60,422 nucleotides of DNA from Chromatiales bacterium. Lineage in GTDB: Bacteria > Pseudomonadota > Gammaproteobacteria > Steroidobacterales > GCA-2729495. Position numbers and translations under genes: made by a program. This document shows, piece by piece, positions 9,367 through 17,330 of the stretch. Below the pieces are notes generated by a model. The model ran no database searches and was not told where the DNA came from. It worked only from the letters and a program-made list of their open reading frames with translations. The stretch's first letter is position 1, and every line of letters begins with the position of its first letter. Location of the stretch: assembly GCA_002729495.1 (NCBI GenBank), contig PBYE01000052.1:1-60422 (forward strand), written 5' to 3'.

Positions 9367-10412
9367 TTCTTCACGCCTTTGAGGGTCAGGTAGCCTCCCT
9401 GCCAAGAGTTCATGTGCTCCTGCTCTGAAAGTTCGAAGGTGGCTGCGCCTCCCGGGATGTAATACTCATTGGTCCAAAAACCTGCAGCCTCGACTACCTT
9501 TGCCTCGCTATCTGTTGATACTTTTAACAACAGGTTGTCCCAGCTTGAATCCTCACCCATACCCTCGGTGTCCCAGACAACAATTCCCTTCTTACACGAC
9601 ATACCATCACGATTGTCTTCACAGGTCATCCCCTTGAATTCACCGATGCTGACTGTTCCTGGATTCCCGCCATGAATACCGCCCAGCGCAGGGTCTCGTA
9701 CATTCGGCAGCGACCCGGGCTCCTTCCATCGCCCCGCGTGGCCCATGCCACCAACGGTGGTTGGTGCGTTTTCACTGGTAAAGCAATCTTCAGGGTCGTT
9801 TTTCATGCATATCAATGTTGGAAATCCCTGTTTTCCGACCACATAGTCGAATCCACCGTGCTCATTTGGCTCGGCGAAGTTCACCGTGACCGGCGCGACC
9901 GTATGCGTGAGGCTGTCCCACTTCTGAACCGCACGAGGCGGTGCACCCCCGGTACCACCGCGTAACTCGTTCACATTGGTAACAACGGAACGTGCTGCTG
10001 GCCCAACAATCAACCTGGCGCTCAATTGGTCATCAAGAGAATCCGGTGTACCACGATCATCCACCGCAATCACTCCGTCGAGTGTAGGTGCAATTCGATC
10101 ATCGCCCGGCTCTGGAATGTAGTCCGGGTTTGCATGCTCGCTGTCCTTGGCGAAATAAACCGGATTTACCGTCGGGCCGACCCATGGCAGTTCCAGGCCG
10201 CCAAGTTCCGGCAACGAGCGGGCGTAGGTACAATCAGCGCCGAATACGAATGGCGTCATATGAATGCATGCGTTCTCCTGTGTACCGTTGAGATGGCCAC
10301 TCACAGTGGTCTGTTTCCCGGGCAACGGGGTGGCTGCAAGGGCGTAGCTGCCGATGGCCTGCATGGTCAGAATCGATAACGTGAGAACTAAGGTTTGGGG
10401 CAATGTTCGCAT
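9363..10412 (-). CDS. Unknown secreted protein coupled to the multicopper oxidase
   Basis: I cannot assign this 349-residue protein to a family. It has a clear signal peptide (MRTLPQTLVLTLSILTMQAI...SYALA). The mature chain has six cysteines in three adjacent pairs (NACIH..ADCTY, LICMK..DCFT, MTCED..MSCKK), consistent with disulfides, and many Gly/Pro and acidic residues. Its stop overlaps the multicopper oxidase start by four bases, so the products are made together and probably act together, for example as accessory, metal-loading or substrate-binding partner. A MerR-type operator lies about 170-200 bases upstream. Confidence 0.75.
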   Translation of the reverse strand: MRTLPQTLVLTLSILTMQAIGSYALAATPLPGKQTTVSGHLNGTQENACIHMTPFVFGADCTYARSLPELGGLELPWVGPTVNPVYFAKDSEHANPDYIPEPGDDRIAPTLDGVIAVDDRGTPDSLDDQLSARLIVGPAARSVVTNVNELRGGTGGAPPRAVQKWDSLTHTVAPVTVNFAEPNEHGGFDYVVGKQGFPTLICMKNDPEDCFTSENAPTTVGGMGHAGRWKEPGSLPNVRDPALGGIHGGNPGTVSIGEFKGMTCEDNRDGMSCKKGIVVWDTEGMGEDSSWDNLLLKVSTDSEAKVVEAAGFWTNEYYIPGGAATFELSEQEHMNSWQGGYLTLKGVKK

Positions 10413-10580
10413 CAGTCTCTTCCTTCAGATAATTCTGTTGAATTCCGTAAAAAAGCTGGCCCGGGTTTTACGTTTTTCATCAACATAAACAGAGCAACAT
10501 CACCCGGGTCGCCGGCTTTGACCTGATCTACCGGCATTGAAAATTGTTGACACGTCGCACAAAAAACAGCATGTGCACCC
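10413..10580. other. Untranslated leader region of the oxidase operon
   Basis: This is the 5' end of a 381-base gene-free stretch (10413-10793). On the minus strand it would be a leader of about 165 bases between the MerR-type promoter and the unknown secreted protein. I see no coding frame, convincing riboswitch or terminator. The remainder of the gap, 10612-10793, separates the regulator stop from the operator, and I see nothing else in it. Confidence 0.5.
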
Positions 10581-10611
10581 AGAATGAAGCTTTAACATGG
10601 TTAAAGGTCAA
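10581..10611 (-). promoter_or_regulatory. MerR-type operator/promoter upstream of the oxidase operon
   Basis: Read on the minus strand: a -35 TTGACC (10606-10611), a 19-base spacer holding the near-perfect dyad ACCTTTAAC / GTTAAAGCT, then a weak -10 CATTCT (10581-10586). The inner part CTTTAAC-3-GTTAAAG is perfect. The dyad is 21 bp overall and overlaps the -35 box exactly as in CueR/MerR-family promoters, whose long spacer is untwisted by the activator. The adjacent upstream gene encodes a MerR-family protein and the first gene downstream is the oxidase partner. The -10 match is only three of six, as is common in activator-dependent promoters. Confidence 0.6.
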
Positions 10612-10793
10612 GGGCTGCAATCTCGATGGGTACGACTCCGATTTTGCGGGCACCAGCGAACAGGCTGATTAATGGCTATGGAGGTGTCAGATGGCAAGAT
10701 GGAAGTTTTCAGCGAAGCTCAAACGATAGGTGGCTACATGGCCTTTAGCCGGCAATGACGCTGAAGCAGGTCAGTGAAGACCTGCAGATTGGA

Positions 10794-11555
10794 TCAGGTC
10801 TTTACGAATTCGAGCAACAGAAAGATTTGGCCGAAAATAAACGCATTCGGCCCGCTAACGTGAAGCAGCAGGTCTCCGGTATCGGAGGAAACCTTAAGTC
10901 CCGGGTGGGCTTTACAATCGGCTTCGACTTGCACAAGCCGGTTGAGTGCCTGTTCCAGTCGCGCGTCGGGTTCGGTGAACAGGACCGAATAGCCGTCGTC
11001 ATCCCACCATATATGAACGTGCTGGCCACGGAACTCGGACAGGAGGCTGCGGGATTCACTATCGGCCAGCTTGCAGCCGACGCACTCGAACAGTTTGGTA
11101 AATGACGGACGACCCAAGGACTGCTTGTGCCCGCATGTGCGCTCGATCAGTTCGCGGAATTGCTCACCGGTGGGCTCGCTCACCGGGCGGTTAAGATGCT
11201 TGGTCAGGTCGTCCCGGAACAGCTCCAGCTCGTGCCGCAATACCAGCATTTCGGTCGTCCGTTGCTCGATATCCATGAACCGTTGTTCGGTGATCTCGCG
11301 AAGGTTTGCATCTTCCTTGGTTGATTCCCCAGTGGCGCCAAGAATCAGTTTAATGTCTTTAAGGGAAAAACCGCACCGCTGTGCGCTGCGCACAAATCGC
11401 AGTGTGCGCTCGGCTTCCGGGCGATACAACCGGTATCCGGAGTCCGTGCGGCCAATAGGCAGGAGTATTCTTTCTCTTTCATAGAATCGCAACAACGACG
11501 TAGCTACGTTGGCGCGCTTGGCCAGTTCACCGATTGTTATGGCTTCGGTCATCAT
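10794..11555 (-). CDS. MerR-family transcriptional regulator with an extended C-terminal domain
   Basis: A 253-residue regulator. The first 75 residues are a typical MerR winged helix (ITIGELAKRANVATSLLRFYERE, SGYRLYRPEAERTLRFVRSAQRCGFSLKDIKLIL), followed by a dimerisation coiled coil (about 85-120). MerR proteins usually end near residue 130-150; this one carries about 120 more, including CGHK and CVGC (possible metal or redox cysteines) and a C-terminal alpha/beta segment (VHIWWDDDGYSVLFTEPDARLE) that I do not recognise. It is encoded just upstream of the MerR-type operator and the multicopper oxidase pair on the same strand, and is the obvious candidate activator. The ligand is unknown; copper or an organic effector are both possible. 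Confidence 0.85.
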   Translation of the reverse strand: MMTEAITIGELAKRANVATSLLRFYERERILLPIGRTDSGYRLYRPEAERTLRFVRSAQRCGFSLKDIKLILGATGESTKEDANLREITEQRFMDIEQRTTEMLVLRHELELFRDDLTKHLNRPVSEPTGEQFRELIERTCGHKQSLGRPSFTKLFECVGCKLADSESRSLLSEFRGQHVHIWWDDDGYSVLFTEPDARLEQALNRLVQVEADCKAHPGLKVSSDTGDLLLHVSGPNAFIFGQIFLLLEFVKT

Positions 11556-11763
11556 TGCTTCATACTAGGTAACAATTTATTAAGGATATTTCAGAGCCGT
11601 TTTTCATTGACCTTTGAGTTACTTCAGCCTCAAGACTAATTTAATATCTACTAAACTGAATTCTATCAAGTACCAAAATCTTAGGCTCACCTGCATAAGT
11701 GCGTAAATCGGGGGGGGTGCCGTCAAAAAAGATATTGCACGGGAGAAAGGGTTTTGTGGAATC
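11556..11763. other. AT-rich non-coding stretch between merR gene and tRNA-Leu scar
   Basis: No coding frame is supported here. It must hold the promoter of the MerR-family gene, but I cannot pick a clear one. A G8 run lies near 11709-11717. On the plus strand a TTGACC at 11607-11612 with a loose dyad resembles the oxidase operator but points to no gene. Confidence 0.4.
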
Positions 11764-11789
11764 CTGGTGCCCAGGAGAGGACTTGAACC
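11764..11789 (-). repeat. 26-bp copy of the tRNA-Leu 3' end (possible att site)
   Basis: Bases 11764-11789 are identical to 11977-12002, which is the 3' end of tRNA-Leu including the T-loop, acceptor strand, CCA and one base beyond. Outside the 26 bp the similarity stops, and the T-stem partner is not conserved, so this is not a decayed second tRNA. Such duplications of tRNA 3' ends are the classic footprint of tyrosine-recombinase integration. No integrase gene is present in the 187 bases between the copies. Confidence 0.7.
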
Positions 11790-11935
11790 GTCTCAATAGA
11801 CGGTAGACGGGCGCGAGTTAGCACGAATCTGGATAGAGGGGCTGGCTGCTTGCGAACCGGGAACTGGGTAGCTTTCATGTATGAACTGGAACTCTTTCCA
11901 GTTCCTACCATGGAGGTAGCCCCTTCCGGTGGCAT

Positions 11936-11977
11936 CCAGATAGTAAAGAGCCGCCCTTTGGGCGGCTCTTTACTATC

Positions 11978-11980
<3 letters not shown>
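11936..11980 (-). terminator. 21-bp perfect hairpin, terminator of tRNA-Leu
   Basis: A perfect inverted repeat of 21 bp with a three-base loop (stem core AAAGAGCCGCCC / GGGCGGCTCTTT). On the minus strand it directly follows the tRNA and even includes its CCA. The strong GC core ending in CTTT fits an intrinsic terminator, although no long T run follows the stem. Confidence 0.7.
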
Positions 11981-12064
<84 letters not shown>

Positions 12065-12170
12065 AGGTGTCGTAATCAAACGAGGCCGAGAATCTACAGA
12101 CAGGTTTTATGCTTGTCAACGCGCTATGCTTGCACCCCAATGACTTACTCAAACACCTCGGTGCCTGCCT

Positions 12171-14420
12171 GTGGCTAAGCGTGCCCAGGGCAAGACGGCC
12201 GCCCGCAGGCCCGCTTCCGGTTCCCGCCGAAAGAAAAAACAGCCCTACAAACACCCGGTTCCTGACGCCAGCGATATCCTCGCAGCGTTACAGGACCGGG
12301 GCGTACCGCTGAGCCTGGCGTCACTGGCAAAGACCTTCGAACTGCGTGACGAGAACGATCGCAAGGCTTTACAGCGCCAACTCAAAAAGATGGTAGCCGC
12401 CGGGGCTTTGCTTAAAAACCGCCGTGATGAATATTGCCTGCTGGCCAAACTGGATGCGCTGACCGGCAAGGTGTCCGGCCATCCCGATGGCTTCGGTTTC
12501 CTGGTGCCGGACGATGGCGGCGACGATATATACCTGCCGTTTCACGAGATGCGGGCCTTGCTGGATGGCGACCGGGTCGCAGTACGTCTTTCGGGCAGGG
12601 GGCGGAACGGGCGGCGCAAGGGCGCGGTCGTCGAGATCCTTGAGCGCGGCAAGACCACGGTGGTAGGCCAGTTCCGCCGCGAACACGGGGTCGCCTATGT
12701 CGTCGAAGCCGCCGCGCGTTCGCCGCATCATTTCATGGTGGCGCGTGGCGAGGCCGGCGGGGCGGAGAACGGCCAGATGGTGAAACTCGAAATCCTCGAG
12801 TACCCGAGCGAGCGGCGCGAGGCACAGGGGAAAGTCATCAGTGTGCTCGGCGCTCCTGACGATCCCGGTATGCTCACAACCCTGGCGATCGAGAGTTTTG
12901 GTTTGCGCACCGGTTGGTCCCGGTCCGTGAACAAGGCCGCAGACCAACTCGGCACGACGGTGCGTGAGTCGCACATTAAGGGCCGCGTCGATCTGCGCGA
13001 CACACCGCTTGTCACGATAGACGGCGCGGATGCGCGCGATTTCGATGATGCCGTTTATGCCGAACCTTCCGGCGAAGGCTGGCGGCTGGTAGTGGCAATC
13101 GCCGATGTTTCGCACTACGTGCAGTCCGATGACGCAATCGACAACGAAGCATGCAAACGCGGCACCTCGACTTATTTCCCGGACCAGGTGGTACCGATGT
13201 TGCCGGAGGCTTTGTCGAATGGCCTTTGCTCGCTGAACCCCAAGGTCGACCGCCTGTGCCTGGTCTGCGACATGCAGCTGACGTCCGGCTGCAAGGTCAG
13301 CAAGTCGAAATTCTACAAAGCAGTCATGCGTTCGCACGAGCGCCTGACTTACTCGGAAGTTGCTGCCGTCATGGAGCAGCGCGATGCGAAAGAGCGCAAA
13401 CGGCTTGCGCATGTGCTGCCGCAACTCGAAAACCTGTACGAGGTTTACCGGGGGTTCGCCCGTGCCCGCAAGCGACGTGGCGCACTCGACCTCGAATTAC
13501 CTGAGGTGCGGATCACCCTGGATGCAGACCATCACATCGAAAGCGTTGCGCCCCGGCATCGTAACGATGCACAAAGGGTTATAGAAGAGTTCATGATTGC
13601 CGCTAACGTGCAGGCGGCCAAGTTTTTGCGTCGCCACCGCTTGCCCACGCTCTACAGGGTGCATCCGGGTCCGGAAGAAGACCGTTTCGAGGAGCTGCGC
13701 GCGATGCTGCAGGAGCTGGGCTTCAAGGTTGCTGCCGAAGCGCAGAAGCAGCCCCGTGCGCTTAACAAGATTCTCGCGGCGCTCAGTGATCGGCCGGACT
13801 TTCCGATGCTCGCAACGGCGGTGCTCAGGAGCATGTCGCAGGCCGTGTATCAGCCGGGGAACGAGGGGCACTTCGGGCTGGCGCTCGACGCTTATGCGCA
13901 TTTCACATCACCGATCCGGCGTTACCCGGACCTGCTCGTACACCGGGGCATTACGCACATACTTGACGGCGGCAAGCCGGGCGCTTTCGGCTACAAGCTG
14001 CCGGCAATGGAGCTGTTGGGTAAAAACTGTTCACAGCTCGAGCGCCAGGCCGAAAAGGCAAGCCGGCATGTCGAGTCACGCTACAAGTGCATTTATATAA
14101 AAGAACATGTCGGCAACGAGTTCGATGGGGTAGTCACGGGCGTTACGCATTTCGGTTTGTTTATCATGCTTGAAGACTTTTTTGTCGAAGGTCTGGTGCA
14201 CGTAACCAACCTGTCGAATGACTATTACCATGCCGAACACGGCGGACTGCGCCTGACCGGCGAACGTAGCGGCACAAGCTATGGCCTGGGTGACAGGTTG
14301 AGGGTGCGCGTAACACGGGTTAACGTCGAGGAAGCGCGTATCGACCTGCAACTGGTCGACGCTGAGCCTCCCGCGACAGGCGGGGGCCGTAAGCGCAGTA
14401 AAAAATCCCGCCGCCGCTGA
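12171..14420 (+). CDS. rnr: Ribonuclease R
   Basis: A 3'-5' exoribonuclease of the RNB/RNase II superfamily (749 residues) that degrades structured RNA. In order: a basic Lys/Arg-rich N-terminus, a winged-helix HTH (about 30-90), cold-shock domains with GKVSGHPDGFGFLVPDD, the RNB catalytic domain with the metal-binding DGADARDFDDAVYAE and later HFTSPIRRYPDLLVHR, a C-terminal S1 domain (GVVTGVTHFGLFIMLEDFFVEGLVH), and a short basic tail. The start is GTG at 12171, without a strong ribosome-binding site. It lies 16 bases upstream of rlmB, the usual gammaproteobacterial pair, and the two are probably co-transcribed. Confidence 0.96.
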   Translation: MAKRAQGKTAARRPASGSRRKKKQPYKHPVPDASDILAALQDRGVPLSLASLAKTFELRDENDRKALQRQLKKMVAAGALLKNRRDEYCLLAKLDALTGKVSGHPDGFGFLVPDDGGDDIYLPFHEMRALLDGDRVAVRLSGRGRNGRRKGAVVEILERGKTTVVGQFRREHGVAYVVEAAARSPHHFMVARGEAGGAENGQMVKLEILEYPSERREAQGKVISVLGAPDDPGMLTTLAIESFGLRTGWSRSVNKAADQLGTTVRESHIKGRVDLRDTPLVTIDGADARDFDDAVYAEPSGEGWRLVVAIADVSHYVQSDDAIDNEACKRGTSTYFPDQVVPMLPEALSNGLCSLNPKVDRLCLVCDMQLTSGCKVSKSKFYKAVMRSHERLTYSEVAAVMEQRDAKERKRLAHVLPQLENLYEVYRGFARARKRRGALDLELPEVRITLDADHHIESVAPRHRNDAQRVIEEFMIAANVQAAKFLRRHRLPTLYRVHPGPEEDRFEELRAMLQELGFKVAAEAQKQPRALNKILAALSDRPDFPMLATAVLRSMSQAVYQPGNEGHFGLALDAYAHFTSPIRRYPDLLVHRGITHILDGGKPGAFGYKLPAMELLGKNCSQLERQAEKASRHVESRYKCIYIKEHVGNEFDGVVTGVTHFGLFIMLEDFFVEGLVHVTNLSNDYYHAEHGGLRLTGERSGTSYGLGDRLRVRVTRVNVEEARIDLQLVDAEPPATGGGRKRSKKSRRR

Positions 14421-14436
14421 GTGCGGATAAGAAGCT

Positions 14437-15171
14437 ATGACCGAGAGAATAATTTACGGCATCAATACAGTGCGGCAGGCGCTTAATAAATCGAGTTCGC
14501 AGTTGCTGCGGATCTATTTGCAGGATGATCTTGGCCGGAAACGCCTGGCGCGCCTGGCAGATGAAATACGCGCCCAGACAGTCGTCGTCGAAAACAAAAG
14601 TGCCCATGAGCTTGAACAACTGACCGGGACCGATAAGCACCAGGGTGTCGCGGCGGTGCTGGTGGCGGACGGGCCGCTCGACGACCATGCTGCACTCGAC
14701 CTGCTTCGCGACTTAACAGACCCGTTGATCCTGGTGCTGGATGGAGTTGAAGACCCGCGGAATTACGGCGCCTGCCTGCGGACAGCGGATGCAGCCGGCG
14801 TGGATCTCGTCGTGGTCGGCCGCAGTCGCGGGGTTGCGATGACACCCGTCGTCAGCAAGGTCGCATCGGGCGCGGCCGAGACCCAGACGGTGGCGCGCGT
14901 CGCCAATATTGCCCGTTTTCTTAAGGCGCTGCGTGACTTCGATATCTGGATCGTGGGTGCAGACGAGCGGGGCGGCACCGGTCTCTTCGAGGCCAACCTG
15001 ACCGGCCCACTGGCCCTCGTTTTGGGCGCCGAGGGGAAGGGGTTGCGCCGCCTGACCCGCGAGCACTGCGATACGTTAGTTAGTCTGCCCATGCGCGGGG
15101 CCGTCGAGAGCCTTAATCTCTCTGTCGCTGCAGGCGTATGCCTGTACGAGGCGTTACGGCAACGAATGTGA
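14437..15171 (+). CDS. rlmB: 23S rRNA (guanosine-2'-O)-methyltransferase RlmB
   Basis: A SpoU-type (SPOUT) methyltransferase that 2'-O-methylates G2251 in the peptidyl-transferase loop of 23S rRNA. The N-terminal substrate-binding domain (IYGINTVRQALNK) is followed by the SPOUT motifs: motif 1 DGVEDPRNYGACLRTADAAG, motif 2 LVLGAEGKGLRRLTREHCD and motif 3 LPMRGAVESLNLSVAAGVCL, which form the trefoil knot that binds SAM. At 244 residues it is full length. It follows rnr by 16 bases and is probably the second gene of that operon. A REP-like pair lies downstream. Confidence 0.96.
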   Translation: MTERIIYGINTVRQALNKSSSQLLRIYLQDDLGRKRLARLADEIRAQTVVVENKSAHELEQLTGTDKHQGVAAVLVADGPLDDHAALDLLRDLTDPLILVLDGVEDPRNYGACLRTADAAGVDLVVVGRSRGVAMTPVVSKVASGAAETQTVARVANIARFLKALRDFDIWIVGADERGGTGLFEANLTGPLALVLGAEGKGLRRLTREHCDTLVSLPMRGAVESLNLSVAAGVCLYEALRQRM

Positions 15172-15192
15172 AAACTGTTGGCGTTCTTTACC

Positions 15193-15219
15193 CTGTAGGA
15201 GCGGCTTTAGCCGCGAACC
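15193..15219 (+). repeat. REP-like element, left copy
   Basis: Twenty-seven bases with the core GTAGGAGCGGCTTTAGCCGC, which folds as GCGGC-TTTA-GCCGC. This is the well-known repetitive extragenic palindrome type of Pseudomonas and related gammaproteobacteria. An exact inverted copy lies at 15304-15330. Confidence 0.75.
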
Positions 15220-15303
15220 CACCCAAATTGATGCGGGTAACGGACCGGAACGCTCAAATCGGATAGTGTTTCCCCATCGGTAGTTCTTGTTCCTCATGCG
15301 GCT

Positions 15304-15330
15304 GGTTCGCGGCTAAAGCCGCTCCTACAG
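15304..15330 (-). repeat. REP-like element, right inverted copy
   Basis: The exact reverse complement of 15193-15219 at 84 bases distance. The two together make a BIME-like unit in the 360-base gap between rlmB and rpsF (15172-15531). The rest of that gap holds the rpsF leader, which ends in a CCGGACAGCCGGGCGGC segment before AAGGAGCAACA-ATG; this could be the S6:S18-binding leader, but I could not confirm its fold. Confidence 0.75.
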
Positions 15331-15531
15331 CCATTCGCACGGCGAAACCTGGTGATCAAATTCCCATTTACCCTCCAGAATCCCTGCATTTTCATAGACA
15401 TCCGGATGGCTGAAGCCTTGCGCTACCTCCGCCTCTCCGGTAGCATTCCCAGCCCTTTTGCAGTCAATGGGCCGCGAGGGACTCCTTGCCGCACCGGACA
15501 GCCGGGCGGCATTAATCCGTAAGGAGCAACA

Positions 15532-16074
15532 ATGAGACATTATGAAGTGGTATTTCTGGTCCACCCGGACCAGAGTGAGCAGGTGCCTGCCATGGTCGAA
15601 CGTTACCAGGGCATGATCACCTCGAGCGGTGGCCAGGTGCACCGTTTCGAAGACTGGGGCCGCCGTCAGCTGGCCCATATCATCAACAAGGTTCACAAGG
15701 CACATTACGTACTCCTCAATATAGAGTGCGACCAGTCGGTGCTGGATGAACTCCTGAGTGCATTCAAATTTAACGATGCCATTTTGCGTCATCTCGTCAT
15801 TCGTCGTGACGAGGCAATTACCGAAGCATCGGCACTCGCCAAATCGGGCGAATCGGAACCTGAAGATCAGGAAGAAAGACCGGCGCCTGAGGTCGACAAG
15901 CCTGATCCGGATGCTTCTATTGACGAGTTGCCTGCCGATGAAGTGCCGATTGAAGATATTGCGGAAGATCCTCCGGCAGGTGTTGAAACAGATGAGACAG
16001 GGCCCGAAACAGATGAGGCAGGGCCTGGAACAGATGAGACCGATATTGACCCGGCACGCGAAGCGATTGGTTAG
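15532..16074 (+). CDS. rpsF: 30S ribosomal protein S6 with long acidic repeat tail
   Basis: A component of the 30S platform that pairs with S18. Residues 1-95 are the S6 fold ([54 protein letters not shown]). The protein is 180 residues, while S6 is usually about 100-140, because it ends in an acidic tail. Within the tail a seven-residue unit ([20 protein letters not shown]) comes from 21-base tandem repeats at 15985-16041. AAGGAG precedes the ATG. It heads the cluster rpsF, rpsR, DUF2232 gene, rplI; priB, found here in Escherichia coli, is absent. Confidence 0.96.
   Translation: MRHYEVVFLVHPDQSEQVPAMVERYQGMITSSGGQVHRFEDWGRRQLAHIINKVHKAHYVLLNIECDQSVLDELLSAFKFNDAILRHLVIRRDEAITEASALAKSGESEPEDQEERPAPEVDKPDPDASIDELPADEVPIEDIAEDPPAGVETDETGPETDEAGPGTDETDIDPAREAIG
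15985..16041 (+). repeat. 21-base tandem repeat inside rpsF
   Basis: Two complete 21-base units (starting 15985 and 16006) and a 15-base partial unit (16027-16041), each beginning with G(A/G)AACAGATGAG. They encode the acidic heptads of the S6 tail in frame and could vary in number between strains by replication slippage. Confidence 0.85.
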
Positions 16075-16109
16075 ACCGGTCCGTATACAACGAATTCAGA
16101 GAGTAAGAG

Positions 16110-16334
16110 ATGAGCAGATTTTTCAGACGTCGCCGGTACTGCCGGTTCACTGCAGATGGTGTTAAGGAGATCGACTACAAGGATCTCGACACTTTGCGTA
16201 ACTACATAACTGAAGCCGGTAAAATTGTTCCCAGCCGTATTACGGGGACGAAATCGCATTACCAGCGGCAGCTGGCAACAGCGGTAAAGCGCGCTCGATT
16301 TCTTGCGTTACTGCCCTACACCGACAAGCACTAG
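16110..16334 (+). CDS. rpsR: 30S ribosomal protein S18
   Basis: A 74-residue protein with the complete S18 pattern: a basic start ([12 protein letters not shown]), [21 protein letters not shown], then [21 protein letters not shown] and a terminal [10 protein letters not shown]. It binds S6 and 16S rRNA in the 30S platform. It lies 35 bases after rpsF with an AGAGAG-type site before the ATG. Confidence 0.98.
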   Translation: MSRFFRRRRYCRFTADGVKEIDYKDLDTLRNYITEAGKIVPSRITGTKSHYQRQLATAVKRARFLALLPYTDKH

Positions 16335-16384
16335 ATGTTGTTACATCTGGTCGTGTTGCCAGATAAGTGAATTAGCCGGGAATC

Positions 16385-17260
16385 GTGGTCAGGTTTGCAA
16401 CATGGCTGGCGGCTAACCGTATCCGTAGGGTCGTTTTTATCGCAGGCTTCTTTCCAGTTATCGGCCTGGGTCTGCTAAGCGCTGCAACGGTCGTAATGAC
16501 CGCGCAGTTACGCGGCCCACGGGATGCGTTGCTGGATTGCTTGCTGGCCCTTGCGATGCTTACCGGGATAGCGCTGGCGACCGGTTCGGACGCGCTGTTC
16601 CTGGGATCCAGTGCCGCGCTGAGTTGGTTGCTCTGGTTGCTGCTCGGCAGCCTGGCGGGCCGCACCGGTTCACTGACGCTGGCGGTGCAGGCGGCCGTTA
16701 TGCTGGCGCTGGTCGGAATGGCTATATTTATAGGTGTTGTCGGCGACCCCGTTGCCTACTGGGCCGAGACTCTGGAAACTTTGTACGCAAGTTTCGCGGA
16801 GCAGGGCTTTGAAGTTTCGGGCGACGTTGATATAGGCGCCCAGGCAGCATTGATGAGCGGAGTGGTCATTGCCGGGAGTCTGACAGGCTCGACTGTAGCA
16901 TTGCTGTTGGGCAGCTCGTGGGCCAGTGCGGTAACGAGCGGTAACTTTGGGGAGCAGTTTCGTTCACTGCGGCTGGGCTATCTTGTCGGCGGACTGGCTG
17001 CCATCGCAGGCCTGGCCAGCGTGTTTGGCCTGCAGTTGTCGGGGACGCTGTTGGTTTTTGGTGCGGCCTTTATGTTTCAGGGCATGGCTGTTACAGCCTG
17101 GTGGAGTCATCGGCTGCAGTGGCCGCGAGGCTGGTGGATCGGGTTGGTTATACTGCCAATCCTGGTTGCGGATTTGCTGATAGTGGTAGCCGCCTTGTTT
17201 GCCGCTATGGGTTTTATAGATAACTGGTATGGCCTGCGCCGTTCGTTTGACCGAACTTAG
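16385..17260 (+). CDS. DUF2232-type integral membrane protein
   Basis: A 291-residue, very hydrophobic protein with roughly seven to eight membrane segments (for example VFIAGFFPVIGLGLLSAATV, LLLGSLAGRT, GLVILPILVADLLIVVAALF). The membrane pattern and the position between rpsR and rplI match the DUF2232 (YybS-like) family found at this locus in several gammaproteobacteria. Its function is unknown. The start is GTG at 16385; no strong ribosome-binding site is visible. It probably belongs to the ribosomal operon and may be expressed with it. Confidence 0.8.
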   Translation: MVRFATWLAANRIRRVVFIAGFFPVIGLGLLSAATVVMTAQLRGPRDALLDCLLALAMLTGIALATGSDALFLGSSAALSWLLWLLLGSLAGRTGSLTLAVQAAVMLALVGMAIFIGVVGDPVAYWAETLETLYASFAEQGFEVSGDVDIGAQAALMSGVVIAGSLTGSTVALLLGSSWASAVTSGNFGEQFRSLRLGYLVGGLAAIAGLASVFGLQLSGTLLVFGAAFMFQGMAVTAWWSHRLQWPRGWWIGLVILPILVADLLIVVAALFAAMGFIDNWYGLRRSFDRT

Positions 17261-17330
17261 ACTCGGTCTGCGAAAGGCCGTTGTGGTTTAATTGAAGATG
17301 CCGGTACCGGCCGGCAGAAGGAGAACAGGA

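Noticed and set aside
11607-11640. TTGACC with a loose TTGAG/CTCAA dyad on the plus strand, resembling the oxidase operator
   Set aside because: It is directed away from any gene and the dyad is short with a ten-base gap; I see no function.
12369-13424. Long minus-strand open frame of 351 codons inside rnr
   Set aside because: It lies wholly antisense to the RNB domain of rnr, shows no family motif or start context, and is a result of GC-rich codon structure.
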